A stretch of DNA of 58,840 nt from Planctomycetota bacterium (GTDB lineage Bacteria > Planctomycetota > Planctomycetia > Gemmatales > Gemmataceae): contig JACPZP010000075.1 in assembly GCA_016195405.1 (NCBI GenBank), forward strand, positions 1 to 58,840, written 5' to 3'. The notes below the pieces were generated by a model. The model was given only the letters and a program-made list of their open reading frames with translations, did not search any database and had not been told where the DNA came from. Below are positions 16,538 through 25,900 of the stretch, one piece after another (position 1 is the stretch's first letter; each line of letters starts with the position of its first letter). The position numbers were made by a program, and so were the translations under genes.

Positions 16538-17989
16538 ATGCAGGTCGTTCGGAAGGCTACATCTCGCTCCCCGACGGTCACCTTCTGGGGAGCCGCCCAG
16601 GCCGTGACCGGCTCGATGCATATGGTGGAATGGGCCGACGAGCGCTTCCTGCTCGATTGCGGCCTCGTGATGGGATGGGGTTCCGAAGCGCAACTCCGCA
16701 ATCGATTCTTCCCTTTCGCGCCCGCCAGCATCTCCGCGGTGCTGTTAAGCCATGCCCACGTCGATCATTGCGGCAACCTCCCCAACCTGGTTCGCCAGGG
16801 GTTTACCGGGCCGATTCTGTGCACGCCGGCGACGCGTGATCTGCTCGGCATCATGCTCGCCGACTCGGCCCGCATTCACGAGAACGAGGCCCACGTTGCC
16901 GACGTGATCGCCTGCCCGGAGGAGTTCACGGAGCGGCCGCTCTTCACCGGCAAGGACGTGCGCCGCACCATCGAGCAATGCGTCACCATTCCTTACGACG
17001 AGCCTCATGAATTCGCGCCGGGCGTGATGGTTCGATTTGTGGACGCTGGCCATCTGCTCGGCTCTGCCATGATCGCGCTCCGCTTCAACGGCCCGGGCAA
17101 AGAGCGCCGCCTCACATTCACCGGCGATTTAGGCCGGCCCAGCCTCGGATTTCTGCGCCCGCCGGCGCCCATGCCACCCGCCGACTTGATCCTTTGCGAA
17201 AGCACTTACGGGGGCCGCTTGCATCAGTCGCTCGAAGAGCTTTCGGCCAAGCTGAAACAGGTGGTCGCTCTCACCTTCGATCGAAACGGCAAGGTGCTCA
17301 TTCCCGCCTTCAGCTTGGGGCGGACGCAGATCGTCGTGCATTATCTGCGGCGCTGGATGGCCGAGGGCAAAATTCCACACGTTCCGATCTACATCGACAG
17401 CCCCCTCGCTGCGGCGATTTCCGAAGTTCACGACCGGTATCCCGAATGCCTACAGGCGCCTTCCTCGGAATTCTTGCGAATTCCGCTACGAAATGATCCA
17501 AGTCGTAGCGGAATTCGCAAGAATTCCGACTCGCCGATCCATTTCATCCGCGATCGGCGCGAGGCCAGAGACATAAGTGTACGCCGTGAAGCGTGCATCT
17601 TGGTCGCCTCCGGCGGCATGTGCGAAGCGGGCCGCATCATCAATCACTTCGAGCACAATCTTGACGATCCGCGCAATTCGGTCGTCCTGGTCAGCTACCA
17701 GGCGCCCGGCAGCCTAGGTCGAAAGCTGCTGGAGCGCGGCCCGACAGTAACTTTTCGCGGCAGACGCTGGAACAAATGGGCCGACGTCGTCGATCTCAAC
17801 GGCTTCTCCGGCCACGCCGACCAGGGCGATCTGTTGCGATTCTTCGAACCGCTAAAGGGTTCGGCCCCGCGCGTTCGCCTGGTGCACGGTGATTTGCAGC
17901 ATGCCGAGGCGCTTGCGGAATCGTTACGTATTCGCGGCTTCACGGATTTAGAAATTCCAAGGCGCGAAGACACGGTGACCCTGGCGTAG
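16538..17989 (+). CDS. metallo-beta-lactamase/beta-CASP RNase-like protein (YSH1/CPSF73-type)
   Basis: This 483-residue protein has the MBL motif SHAHVDHCG (residues 71-79), further metal ligands in FVDAGHLLGSAM and FTGDLG, and the beta-CASP blocks LIPAFSLGRTQ, IYIDSPLA, ILVASGGMCEAGRI and NGFSGHADQ. Such proteins are zinc-dependent endo/exoribonucleases. The frame opens at 16433, but alignment to the family and a TATAAT favour the ATG at 16538. Residues about 310-330 are encoded by a 63-nt palindromic repeat (17466-17528) placed between RYPECL and the EARDIS segment, a length-variable surface region in the family. All catalytic motifs lie outside the insert, so the enzyme is probably active. 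Confidence 0.92.
   Translation: MQVVRKATSRSPTVTFWGAAQAVTGSMHMVEWADERFLLDCGLVMGWGSEAQLRNRFFPFAPASISAVLLSHAHVDHCGNLPNLVRQGFTGPILCTPATRDLLGIMLADSARIHENEAHVADVIACPEEFTERPLFTGKDVRRTIEQCVTIPYDEPHEFAPGVMVRFVDAGHLLGSAMIALRFNGPGKERRLTFTGDLGRPSLGFLRPPAPMPPADLILCESTYGGRLHQSLEELSAKLKQVVALTFDRNGKVLIPAFSLGRTQIVVHYLRRWMAEGKIPHVPIYIDSPLAAAISEVHDRYPECLQAPSSEFLRIPLRNDPSRSGIRKNSDSPIHFIRDRREARDISVRREACILVASGGMCEAGRIINHFEHNLDDPRNSVVLVSYQAPGSLGRKLLERGPTVTFRGRRWNKWADVVDLNGFSGHADQGDLLRFFEPLKGSAPRVRLVHGDLQHAEALAESLRIRGFTDLEIPRREDTVTLA
17466..17528. repeat. palindromic repeat copy B2, inserted in frame in the beta-CASP gene
   Basis: Arms 17466-17491 and 17503-17528 are perfect 26-bp reverse complements around an 11-nt loop. 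The total length is 63 nt, exactly 21 codons, translated as SEFLRIPLR...SRSGIRKNSD. The arm core GAATTCTTGCGAATTC plus GCTACG is shared with the intergenic element at 2290-2345. Confidence 0.92.
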
Positions 17990-18070
17990 GTCTCCGCTTT
18001 CGGGTTGGGCGTTCTTTCCTATGTCGCATAAATTGAAGAAAACTTCACGCATCTCTCCCGAGTCACGCGA

Positions 18071-19042
18071 ATGGCGGACGTCGCGGCTACGGCCAACAAG
18101 ATCATCGCCAACATGGAGAAAGTCCTCGTCGGCAAGCGGCCCCAGCTCGTCTTGTCGCTCGTGACCTATTTCTCCGAAGGCCATCTGCTTCTAGAGGACG
18201 TTCCGGGCGTCGCCAAGACGATGTTGGCCCGCGCCCTCGCCCGCAGCATCGGCGGCGCGTTCAAGCGCCTCCAATGCACACCCGATCTTCTCCCCACCGA
18301 CATCACCGGCGTCTCGGTGTTCAATCAAAAGACAGCGGAGTTCGAGTTTCGCCCCGGCCCCATTTTCGCCCAGATCGTGCTGGCCGATGAGATCAATCGC
18401 ACCACGCCGCGGACTCAATCCGCCCTTTTGGAAGCGATGGCCGAGCGGCGCGTCACCGTCGACGGCAACACGTATAGCCTCAAGCCGCCGTTTCTGGTCA
18501 TCGCCACCCAAAACCCGATCGATCACGAAGGCACGTTTCCATTACCCGAAGCGCAACTTGACCGCTTCCTGGCCCGCCTCAGCCTGGGTTATCCGACCTT
18601 GGAAGAGGAGGGCAAGATGCTCGAACGGTTGCAGCGCGTGCACCCAATAGACGAATTGACGCCGGTGGTTCCAGCCGCCGACGTTCTGGCATGCCAGCAG
18701 GCGGTGCGCGAAATCTATCTCGACGACAAGGTTCGCCAGTACATCCTGGAAATTGTCAAGGCGACCCGCGAGCACGACGATGTTGCCTTGGGCGGCAGCC
18801 CGCGCGCTTCCATCGCGCTGTTCCGGGCGTCACAGGCCATGGCGGCCATCAACAATCGCACGTTCGTCCTACCCGACGACGTCAAACGCCTCGCCCAAGC
18901 AGTCCTCGCCCATCGTCTGATCCTCAAGCCCGAAAGCCGGCTACGCCGGGTCTCGGCCGGCAACGTCGTCAACGAAATCCTTATGGAAGCGCGCGTGCCC
19001 GTCTTGAAGAGCCAAGGCGACGGAGAGGAATTCATGCCGTAA
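18071..19042 (+). CDS. MoxR-family AAA+ ATPase
   Basis: This 323-residue AAA+ protein has Walker A PGVAKT (residues 45-50), Walker B VLADEINR (103-110), the sensor-1 segment VIATQNP and the Pro-Leu-rich LPEAQLDRF typical of MoxR chaperones. MoxR proteins commonly assist maturation of secreted or membrane complexes with DUF58/VWA proteins and transglutaminases. Neither a DUF58 nor a VWA gene is adjacent, but a TgpA-like gene is 3.2 kb upstream. The ATG follows CACGCGA without a clear Shine-Dalgarno site. A PmoA-like gene starts 16 nt downstream, suggesting cotranscription. Confidence 0.95.
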   Translation: MADVAATANKIIANMEKVLVGKRPQLVLSLVTYFSEGHLLLEDVPGVAKTMLARALARSIGGAFKRLQCTPDLLPTDITGVSVFNQKTAEFEFRPGPIFAQIVLADEINRTTPRTQSALLEAMAERRVTVDGNTYSLKPPFLVIATQNPIDHEGTFPLPEAQLDRFLARLSLGYPTLEEEGKMLERLQRVHPIDELTPVVPAADVLACQQAVREIYLDDKVRQYILEIVKATREHDDVALGGSPRASIALFRASQAMAAINNRTFVLPDDVKRLAQAVLAHRLILKPESRLRRVSAGNVVNEILMEARVPVLKSQGDGEEFMP

Positions 19043-19058
19043 CTTTGGAGGTCGATCC

Positions 19059-20234
19059 ATGTTTTCGCGCATTCAGGTGATGGATGTACTCGTTACTCTC
19101 GTTCCCAGGCTCCGCCTGGGAACGCACTGCATGCGAGGCTCTGCCTCGCGAATTGGTCATGTCGAGGGGTGTAGAAAATCCAGGCGGAGCCTGCAGGCCA
19201 GTGCGTTCCTAGGCGGAGCCTGGGAACGAGCACACCTTACTCCTGCAATTTCCATCGCCGCGTTGCTTCTGGCCGGATCGTGCGTGTGCGCCCAGGACAA
19301 GAAGCCCGTCCTTCAGGTGAAGGAGAAGCAGATCGACTTCCGTTTAGGCGACGAACTGGTGACCTCGTATCACACGAGCGGGTTCTCAAAGCCGATCTTT
19401 TGGCCGGTGAACGCGCCGGGCGGAGTGCCGCTCACGCGCGCCTGGCCGATGGAGAAGGGGAAAGCGGGCGAATCGACCGACCACGTTCACCAAAAATCGG
19501 CCTGGTTCGTCCATGGCGACGTCATTCCTGAAGGAATGGAGCTAAGTGACAAGATTCGCGGCGTCGAGGGTGTCGATTTCTGGTCGGAAACCAAGGGACA
19601 TGGCCAAATCGTGTGCGTCAAGGTGGAGGAACCGATCCAAAAAGACAGCCAGGCGAAAGTCGTCACGCATAACGAATGGCGGCTGGCGTCGGGCACGAAA
19701 ATCATGGATGAGAAACGCGCCTTGACGTTCCATGATTTTGGCAAGGCCCGGCTTATCGTGCTCGACATCGACCTGCACGCCTCGGTCGCGCCCATCCTCT
19801 TCGGCGACACTAAAGAGGGGGCGATGGGCATTCGCATCAACGACGAAATCATCGCGCAAGAGAACGGCAAGGGGACGATCCAGAACGCAGGAGGAAAAGT
19901 GGGCGAGAGGGAATGCTGGGGCCGGGCGGCGGCATGGTGCGATTATTCGGGGCCTATCAATGGCAAAACCGTCGGCTTGACGATTCTGGCCGACCCAAAG
20001 AATCCACATCCCACTTGCTGGCACGTCCGCGGCTACGGCTTGATGGCTGCCAACCCCTTCGGCCGGATCAAGTCGCTGTTTCCCGACGCACAGCGCCGCG
20101 ACGACCTTGTGCGGCTGGCCAAAGGCGAGCATCTACAATTACGTTACGGCCTGCTGCTGCACGAGGGCGACGCCACGACCGGCCAGGTCGCGGAACACTT
20201 CGACTGCTTCGTCAAACTGCGCGGCAAGGAGTGA
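19059..20234 (+). CDS. secreted PmoA-like (DUF6807) protein
   Basis: The 391-residue product contains a DUF6807/PmoA-like region from about residue 80: DFRLGDELVTSYHTSGFSKP, then DHVHQKSAWFVHGDV and GLMAANPFGR, matching the family pattern of a DH.H...WF.HG motif. These proteins are numerous in Planctomycetes; their chemistry is unknown to me. The start at 19059 has GGAGG 7 nt upstream. The hydrophobic signal-like segment AISIAALLLAGSCVCAQ begins only near residue 64, because a 133-nt palindromic element (19098-19230) separates it from the initiating MFSRIQVM. The reading frame stays open across the element. Whether the protein is still exported is uncertain. Confidence 0.8.
   Translation: MFSRIQVMDVLVTLVPRLRLGTHCMRGSASRIGHVEGCRKSRRSLQASAFLGGAWERAHLTPAISIAALLLAGSCVCAQDKKPVLQVKEKQIDFRLGDELVTSYHTSGFSKPIFWPVNAPGGVPLTRAWPMEKGKAGESTDHVHQKSAWFVHGDVIPEGMELSDKIRGVEGVDFWSETKGHGQIVCVKVEEPIQKDSQAKVVTHNEWRLASGTKIMDEKRALTFHDFGKARLIVLDIDLHASVAPILFGDTKEGAMGIRINDEIIAQENGKGTIQNAGGKVGERECWGRAAAWCDYSGPINGKTVGLTILADPKNPHPTCWHVRGYGLMAANPFGRIKSLFPDAQRRDDLVRLAKGEHLQLRYGLLLHEGDATTGQVAEHFDCFVKLRGKE
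19098..19230. repeat. 133-nt palindromic element in the signal-peptide region of the PmoA-like gene
   Basis: Arms 19098-19129 and 19199-19230 are 32-bp reverse complements with one mismatch, built from CTCGTTCCCAGGC and its own internal dyad TCCCAGGC...GCCTGGGA. The 69-nt centre contains a second small dyad (GCGAGGCTCTGCCTCGC). It is translated in one open frame between the start codon and the hydrophobic core. Confidence 0.88.
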
Positions 20235-20257
20235 ACAGGCTTAACGAATCGGCAGTC

Positions 20258-20274
20258 AACGCTACAATAGCGTT
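20258..20274 (+). terminator. short hairpin after the PmoA-like gene
   Basis: AACGCTA-CAA-TAGCGTT is a perfect 7-bp stem with a 3-nt loop followed by TT. It lies 24 nt after the stop of the PmoA-like gene and 29 nt before the next start. The T-run is short, so termination would be weak or partial. Confidence 0.35.
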
Positions 20275-20302
20275 TTCGAAACTATCTACGGGATGGCACG
20301 CC

Positions 20303-20935
20303 ATGGAGCAGAAACGACAAGAAAATCAGATCGGAACCACGGGCTGGGTGACCGCGGGTTTTGCGAGCGCTAGCGCGATATTGCGCCCGCTTCCCACTCT
20401 GCTGCTTCTGCCCTTTAACTTCTCGCCCGTGGGTGGCCTTGCTCTCTTCGGAGGCGCGCGCGTGCGGACTTGGCTCGCTTATCTGCTGCCGATTTCGGTC
20501 ATGGTCGTCACGGACCTGGCTTTGTGGGCGATCAAGGGGGAGTTGTACTCGCCATTGCATATTTCGCGTCCGCTCGTTTATGGCAGCTTTTTGATTTATG
20601 TGCTGCTCGGTCGAACGCTCATAGGAACCGGAAACCCACTGCGGATCGGCGTCACGGCACTCTTGGGAAGCGCGCAGTTCTTTCTGCTTACCAACCTGGG
20701 CGCCTGGCTTGAGCTGGATTTCTTGTACGAGCGCAGCCTGTCTGGACTTCTCAATTGCTATGCGGCGGGCTTGCCCTTTCAGAACACAGAGACCGTCACG
20801 TCCACAATCGGCTTCTTTGGCTTTACCGTGCTTGGCGATTTGCTATTTGCAGGCCTGTTTTTCGGGCTCGATTCCGTCGTGGTCCACGCCGCACAGCCTG
20901 AGCCGGCTCTTGATTCCGTGTCAATTGAAGGATAG
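20303..20935 (+). CDS. DUF6580-like multi-pass membrane protein
   Basis: The 210-residue product has about six predicted transmembrane helices. The N-terminal pattern LRPLPTLLLLPFNFSPVGGL followed by ALFGGARVRTWLAYLLPISVM and VVTDLALW matches DUF6580 proteins (conserved NFSPIGALALFGGA and a conserved Asp in helix 3). The fold is reminiscent of small-molecule importer S components, but no ECF transporter ATPase is nearby, so substrate and function remain open. I chose the ATG at 20303; the open frame extends upstream into the preceding gene's DNA without family similarity. Confidence 0.75.
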   Translation: MEQKRQENQIGTTGWVTAGFASASAILRPLPTLLLLPFNFSPVGGLALFGGARVRTWLAYLLPISVMVVTDLALWAIKGELYSPLHISRPLVYGSFLIYVLLGRTLIGTGNPLRIGVTALLGSAQFFLLTNLGAWLELDFLYERSLSGLLNCYAAGLPFQNTETVTSTIGFFGFTVLGDLLFAGLFFGLDSVVVHAAQPEPALDSVSIEG

Positions 20936-20966
20936 ACAACGGCGGTTTGACCGTTCCAAGAGGCCG

Positions 20967-21022
20967 GTTTCGTTACATGAACGAAACTTTCATTTCCGCG
21001 GGTGTCTGACACTCGCGAAATG
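20967..21022. terminator. two adjacent hairpins between convergent genes
   Basis: GTTTCGTT-ACATG-AACGAAAC (20967-20987) is a perfect 8-bp hairpin followed by TTTCATTT. A second, imperfect dyad (CATTTCCGCGGGTGTC with GACACTCGCGAAATG) follows directly. They sit between the convergent DUF6580 gene and ispH, where a bidirectional terminator is expected. Confidence 0.5.
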
Positions 21023-21030
21023 CGACCAGT

Positions 21031-21963
21031 TTAGGACGTCGCCAGCCGCAATTCACGCGGCAGCGGAAAGCTCACGTGCTCTTCGCGGATCGTGCGGCTT
21101 TCGACGGTCGCTCCGTAACGCTCTTGCAAGTAGGACACGCATTCCTGCACCACTTCTTCCGGCGCGCTGGCGCCTGCAGTGATCAGCACCGTTTCCTTGC
21201 CGTTGAACCAGTGCTCTTTCAGCTCATTGAGGCCGTCGATCAGATATGCCGGTTTGCCGTGGCTATGCGCCAGTTCCGCGAGGCGCAAGCTGTTGGAGCT
21301 ATTCTGGCTGCCCAAGACCAAGATGAGGTCCGCTTCGGGAACCAGATCTTTGACGGCTTCCTGGCGGTTTTGCGTGGCGTAGCAGATATCGTCGCGCGAC
21401 GGGCCGACGATGTATGGGAAGCGCTTGCGTAGGGCGGCAATGATGACCTCGGCATCGTCGACGCTCAGCGTGGTCTGCGTCAGATAGGCGACCTTGGCAT
21501 GGGCCGGCAGGTCAAGCGCTTCCACCTCCGCGACGTCTTGCACCAGGCGAATGTTTTCCGGCGCCTCGCCCAAGGTGCCGAGGACCTCGTCGTGGCCTTC
21601 GTGGCCGATTAGGAGTATCGTATAGCCTTCGCGGGCGAAGCGGACGGCTTCGAGATGAACTTTCGTGACCAGGGGACAGGTGGCGTCGATGGCACGGAGG
21701 CGGCGCTCGGTCGAGGCTTCGCGGATGGCCGGGGCGACGCCGTGAGCGCTGTAGAGGACGTTGGCGCCTTCGGGGATTTCCTCGATGCCGTCGACGAAAA
21801 CCACGCCGCGCTTGCGGAAGCGATCGACGACGTGGCGGTTATGGACGATCTCATGATAAACGTAGAGCGGCGTGCCGAAAAGTTCGAGGGCGCGTTCGAG
21901 GCTTTCAATCGCCATGTTCACGCCAGCACAAAAGCCGCGCGGATTGGCCAAAATAATGCGCAT
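21031..21963 (-). CDS. ispH: 4-hydroxy-3-methylbut-2-enyl diphosphate reductase IspH
   Basis: This 310-residue [4Fe-4S] enzyme performs the last step of the MEP isoprenoid pathway, giving IPP and DMAPP from HMBPP. The three cluster cysteines are Cys12 (RGFCAGV), Cys96 (ATCPLV) and Cys194 (DICYATQNRQ). HEIVHN, SAHGV and the SSNS segment (NSSNSLRL) of the active site are all present. The ATG has GGGAGG about 4 nt upstream. The gene is monocistronic here and divergent from the MarR gene. Confidence 0.98.
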   Translation of the reverse strand: MRIILANPRGFCAGVNMAIESLERALELFGTPLYVYHEIVHNRHVVDRFRKRGVVFVDGIEEIPEGANVLYSAHGVAPAIREASTERRLRAIDATCPLVTKVHLEAVRFAREGYTILLIGHEGHDEVLGTLGEAPENIRLVQDVAEVEALDLPAHAKVAYLTQTTLSVDDAEVIIAALRKRFPYIVGPSRDDICYATQNRQEAVKDLVPEADLILVLGSQNSSNSLRLAELAHSHGKPAYLIDGLNELKEHWFNGKETVLITAGASAPEEVVQECVSYLQERYGATVESRTIREEHVSFPLPRELRLATS

Positions 21964-22425
21964 GAGTCCTCCCTGATGATGTCATCCTAGGGCAGCCCGT
22001 CGTGATTTCCAACCAATCCGAACATTAACGACGGAGACCCAGAGACCCAGAGTAGATCATAAGAGGAAAGAAGAAAAAGAAGGAAAATGCCCCTGCTTCA
22101 CGGAATCGCGAGGCCGAATACTCGGAACACCAGCAATTCCCCCTTTTTTTCTCGGTGTCTCTGTGCCTCTGTGGTTCAACTTACGACCAGTGCGCACGGT
22201 GGATTGCCCCACCCGCTGGCACAACCGGCACAACCTCGATAATCGGCATTTTCATTCTCCTCTTGCCCAACCGTTAACCCTTTGCAATTGACAGTACCCT
22301 GTCAATGGTTATCATGAAAGAATAGTTGACTTTCCCGGAACCGAGCGCGCCTTTGTGCCCCCTCCCGATCCAGTTCCCACCAGCGCAAGCGGAGGCGTCG
22401 GCAAGCGCGAGAGGAAGACCACGTC
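21964..22425. other. divergent intergenic region between ispH and the MarR gene
   Basis: No gene is seen. It contains a loose inverted repeat of low-complexity type: GGAGACCCAGAGACCCAGAG near 22033 and TCGGTGTCTCTGTGCCTCTG near 22150, separated by a purine-rich tract. A MarR promoter/operator lies at 22287-22316. The remainder (22317-22425) would be a long MarR leader. Confidence 0.6.
22287..22316 (+). promoter_or_regulatory. promoter with palindromic operator for the MarR gene
   Basis: TTGACA (22288-22293) and TATCAT (22310-22315) are spaced 16 nt, a near-consensus sigma-70 promoter. The -35 box is one half of a perfect dyad ATTGACAG-TACC-CTGTCAAT (22287-22306). A MarR-type dimer bound here would block polymerase, so autoregulation is the simple inference. 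The start codon is about 105 nt downstream of the expected +1. Confidence 0.6.
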
Positions 22426-22899
22426 ATGGCTACCGGCATCACCGCGCACGAAACCATCGCTCCGCGCACCCAAGACATTGCCCACGAATTGTTCGAAGTG
22501 GTCACGCAAATCTGCCTATCGACCCTGCGCGGCCGACGCCGCGCCGGCGAGCTGAAGGAAATCGAGTTTCTCACCCTGGCCATCCTGCAGGCCAACGGCA
22601 CCATGATCGTCGGCGACATCCAGCGGCTCTTGGGCATCCTCCCCGCGCAAATGTCGCGCGTCATCCGCGCGCTGGAAAACTGCGAACGCCCCCTCATCCA
22701 GTGCCGCATCAACCCGCGCGACAAGCGCAAGATCGACGTGTGCCTCACCAGCCACGGCGATAAGACCCTGCTCGACTATCAAGGCACGCGCATTGGCCGC
22801 ATTGTCGAACGGCTGCAAAGCCTATCCGACGAGGACCAGGAAGACTTGGTCCGATCCCTGAACAAGCTGCACGGGCTGTTGGAGCGTACGCCGGCGTGA
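22426..22899 (+). CDS. MarR-family winged-helix transcriptional regulator
   Basis: The 157-residue protein has the MarR arrangement: N-terminal dimer helix, a winged helix with FLTLAILQANGTMIVGDIQR, LLGILPAQMSRVIRALE as recognition helix, a wing INPRDKRKIDVCLTSHG, and C-terminal dimer helices. The DKRK wing matches the family D.R motif. GAGGAAG lies about 11 nt before the ATG. The candidate operator is upstream at 22287-22306. The ligand cannot be inferred; the divergent ispH is a possible target besides itself. It converges with the next gene across 22 nt. Confidence 0.9.
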   Translation: MATGITAHETIAPRTQDIAHELFEVVTQICLSTLRGRRRAGELKEIEFLTLAILQANGTMIVGDIQRLLGILPAQMSRVIRALENCERPLIQCRINPRDKRKIDVCLTSHGDKTLLDYQGTRIGRIVERLQSLSDEDQEDLVRSLNKLHGLLERTPA

Positions 22900-22921
22900 G
22901 CGAGCGCTGTGTCGTCGCGCT

Positions 22922-25900
22922 TTACTTCTGCTGTTCCTTCAAGAAATACAAGTACCGCGCGGCGACGGCGCGATCGGGCCAGTCGAGGAAGCGCGGCGCG
23001 ATTTGCAGGGCTTCCTCGAACAGCCCGCACGCCTTGGCGGTGTCGCCGACTTCCAAAGCGACGATGCCGCGCAGACAGCGCAGGTCCGCCAATTTGACCA
23101 ACTCCGTGAGCGCGGACTTGGTCCATTTGCCGATCACGCCGTGTTGCGTCGGAAGTCCCTCACGTTCCAGGATCGCGATGAACCACAGCTGGTTGCCGCG
23201 CGCGCCGGGGTGCGCAGGGGGAATGGAATTCAAAGCCAAGTGGTTGATCGTGGACAACGTGGCCCAAGCCTGGATCTGATTGAACGAAACTGTTTTCTCT
23301 TGTTCGACGAGGCTCTCTTCCATGAGCGCATAGTCGCCCTTGGCGGCCGCCTGCATAAGCCGTAGGCGCGCGTAAAGCGGACCCAGAATGGAACGGAACT
23401 TTTCATCGCCTAGGGCCTCTTCGACTTCGGCGGCTCGGCCCATTTGGAGCAGCAGCTCGATTTGGAACGCGGACACCACCGCTTGTTGCTGCGGCGGGGC
23501 GGCTTCCGGTTTGATCTCCTGCAGATATTGCAAGCGCAACAGCGCCAACCCCACCCCGTTCGGGTCGATCCGTTCCTTGTTGTTTTCATCGACCGTCCGG
23601 AACGGCTGTAGCAATTTGAAGGCTTTTTCCAGCGGATTGAGATTGCCCGCCATCAGCTCGAAGTCGCGGCGCCGGCCTTCGACTTCATTCTCCAGGCGCA
23701 GAAGCAACTCCTTGAGCTGAGTCTTGCCTTCGGCGTCCGGAGCATTCACGCGCTGGTGTTTGACGGTCAGAGCCAAATGGTCCCGCGCCAGGTCGAGGTA
23801 ATTCAGGCGCAGATAAAGCTGGGAGAGCAGATAGTGTTTTTCCGCGTCCTCGGGATTGAGGTCGAGGTAGGTCTTGAGCGCGGTTACGGTCTGGACCTCT
23901 CGCAGCTTGTCGCGCAGACCGCCGGGATTTGGCAAGCGAGTCCAGTTGTTCTCTTGGCGCTGCCAGAGCGTGGCGCACGCGTCATATAGGCGCAAGTAGC
24001 CGCGCGCGTCGTGCGGGCTTTCGGCCACGGCGCGGCGGGCGTGGCGGACCATGAGGATCGGAAGCGCGGGTGGGCCGAGGTCCACGCCGCGCACGAATTC
24101 CTGGGGATTGTCGCCCTGACGTTTCTGAATGTTTAAGAGAAATAGCCAGTTGGTATTCCGGGTCATCCCCAGAGCGCTCAGTCCAAGTGCGGTCCCGGGC
24201 GCCGCGCCACACAGACCGCTGGCGGCGTTCCAAACAGCCAGCTGGCTCAACGCCAACGTGGGTCCAAACCACTTCTTGGGCGCCGCAAGGAAATAATGCC
24301 ATAGAAGCTGCGCTTCACTGGCGTCCAAGCGCGGAGGCGACAGACCATCGCGGTACTTGTCCCACCACGCGACTTCGCCCACGGGCAAGGTCGTACCCTC
24401 CGCGGGTGGACGCTGGTCAAGGGCGACCGTCCCAAACGCCTTCTTGTCCATGCCTTCCCACCAATCGTAGCTCGCCTTAGGCGCCTCCAAGGACTTGTTC
24501 CAGAAGAAAAGGGCGCTTCGACCGTCGCCGTAGCGCTGCTCCCATTCCAGATAGCGCCGCCACAGAAACTCGACGAGCCAGCGGTTTGGCGGGTCGAGCG
24601 TCGTTTTGAGCGGAGTCGAAGTGATCGCCAGGTGATCCGCCTGTAAGCCGTCCAGGCCCGCCGCCCAGCTTTCCCGCAGGCCTCTTTCCCAACTGTCGCG
24701 TTCCTCAGGCTCTCGTTCGGCGATTTCCGGCGCAAGCGTTAGCAAGACCTTCTTGGTTTTGCCGTACGCAGCGGCGCTGCCCGCGAAGAGCGGGAACCGG
24801 AAATCAATGCAGCATTTCACGTCGGGCGCAAACCAGGCGCAGTAATCCGCGAGATCGAGAGTGAAGTTAAAGACGCGCCTGACTTGGCCGGCCTTTTGCA
24901 ATTCTCCCAAACGCAACGCCGTTTGCCACAATGAAGGATTCTCGGAGACCGTCCAAGCCACGTGGCGCGCAATCGCTTTTTCGCTGCTCGCGCTCGTTTG
25001 AAAGGTGAATTCATTCATCGGGCCGGAAATCCACCCTGGCCATGCGAGGAAGAACAGGGCCAGGAGCACGGGAATGATGAGCGCGCGAATCAGGCCGGCG
25101 TTGCCCCAGCCGCGCGCACGATGGAACTTGCCGGCGCTCGCCCACACGTTTGGAAGCTCGGCCAGGTTCATGACCATGACAGGGCCGGCGACAATGCCGA
25201 AGAACGGAAGCATGCGAAAAAGGTTGGCCGAGCAGAGTGCGAAGAACACCCAAATCAGAAAGCTTTTTATGGGGAACCGCGCCGGACCGCCCAGGACGGC
25301 GATGGGCAGAAACGAGGCCAGGCCCAGCCCCAAGAGCATGAAATAGCACCAGCCCGCGATGTTGGCTCCTGCTATGGGACTGCTGAAGAAGTTGCTGTTA
25401 AAGGGTGAAATGAGCACGGTCATTTGGGGATCGAAGCGTTGCAGCTCGTGGAGCGTCTTGCCGCCCGCGACCAGGAAGTCCGGCAGAGTCAAACCAAGCG
25501 GACTCGTGGTCTTGATCAGCAGGTAGGCCAGCTCGCCGGGCAACTGGAAGATATGGAAATGATGCGGATTCACCATGCAGGCCGCCAGACTCGCAGCGAA
25601 TAAGAGGCCCAGCGTTCGTCCGGCGACCGAGTTCTTCTGCCCCATGAGCCGGGCCAGGCCGGCGCCTGCCCACAAAAGCAGGATCGTCAACGGCCCGAGG
25701 ATGACCCAGGAATCGAGATTGGCCCAAAGGATGAACAAGAGCGGTATGCGCCAAAGCAAGCGCGCGTTGGAAGCGGCGTCGTTTGTCGTCCCACCTTCGG
25801 CGTCCTTGTTGGCGCCGCCGTCGGTCAGCGCCCCGCCTCGAAACAAGAGCAACAGGGTTACACTGAGAAAGAAAAGAGAAATGACGTTCGGCGCCAGCTG

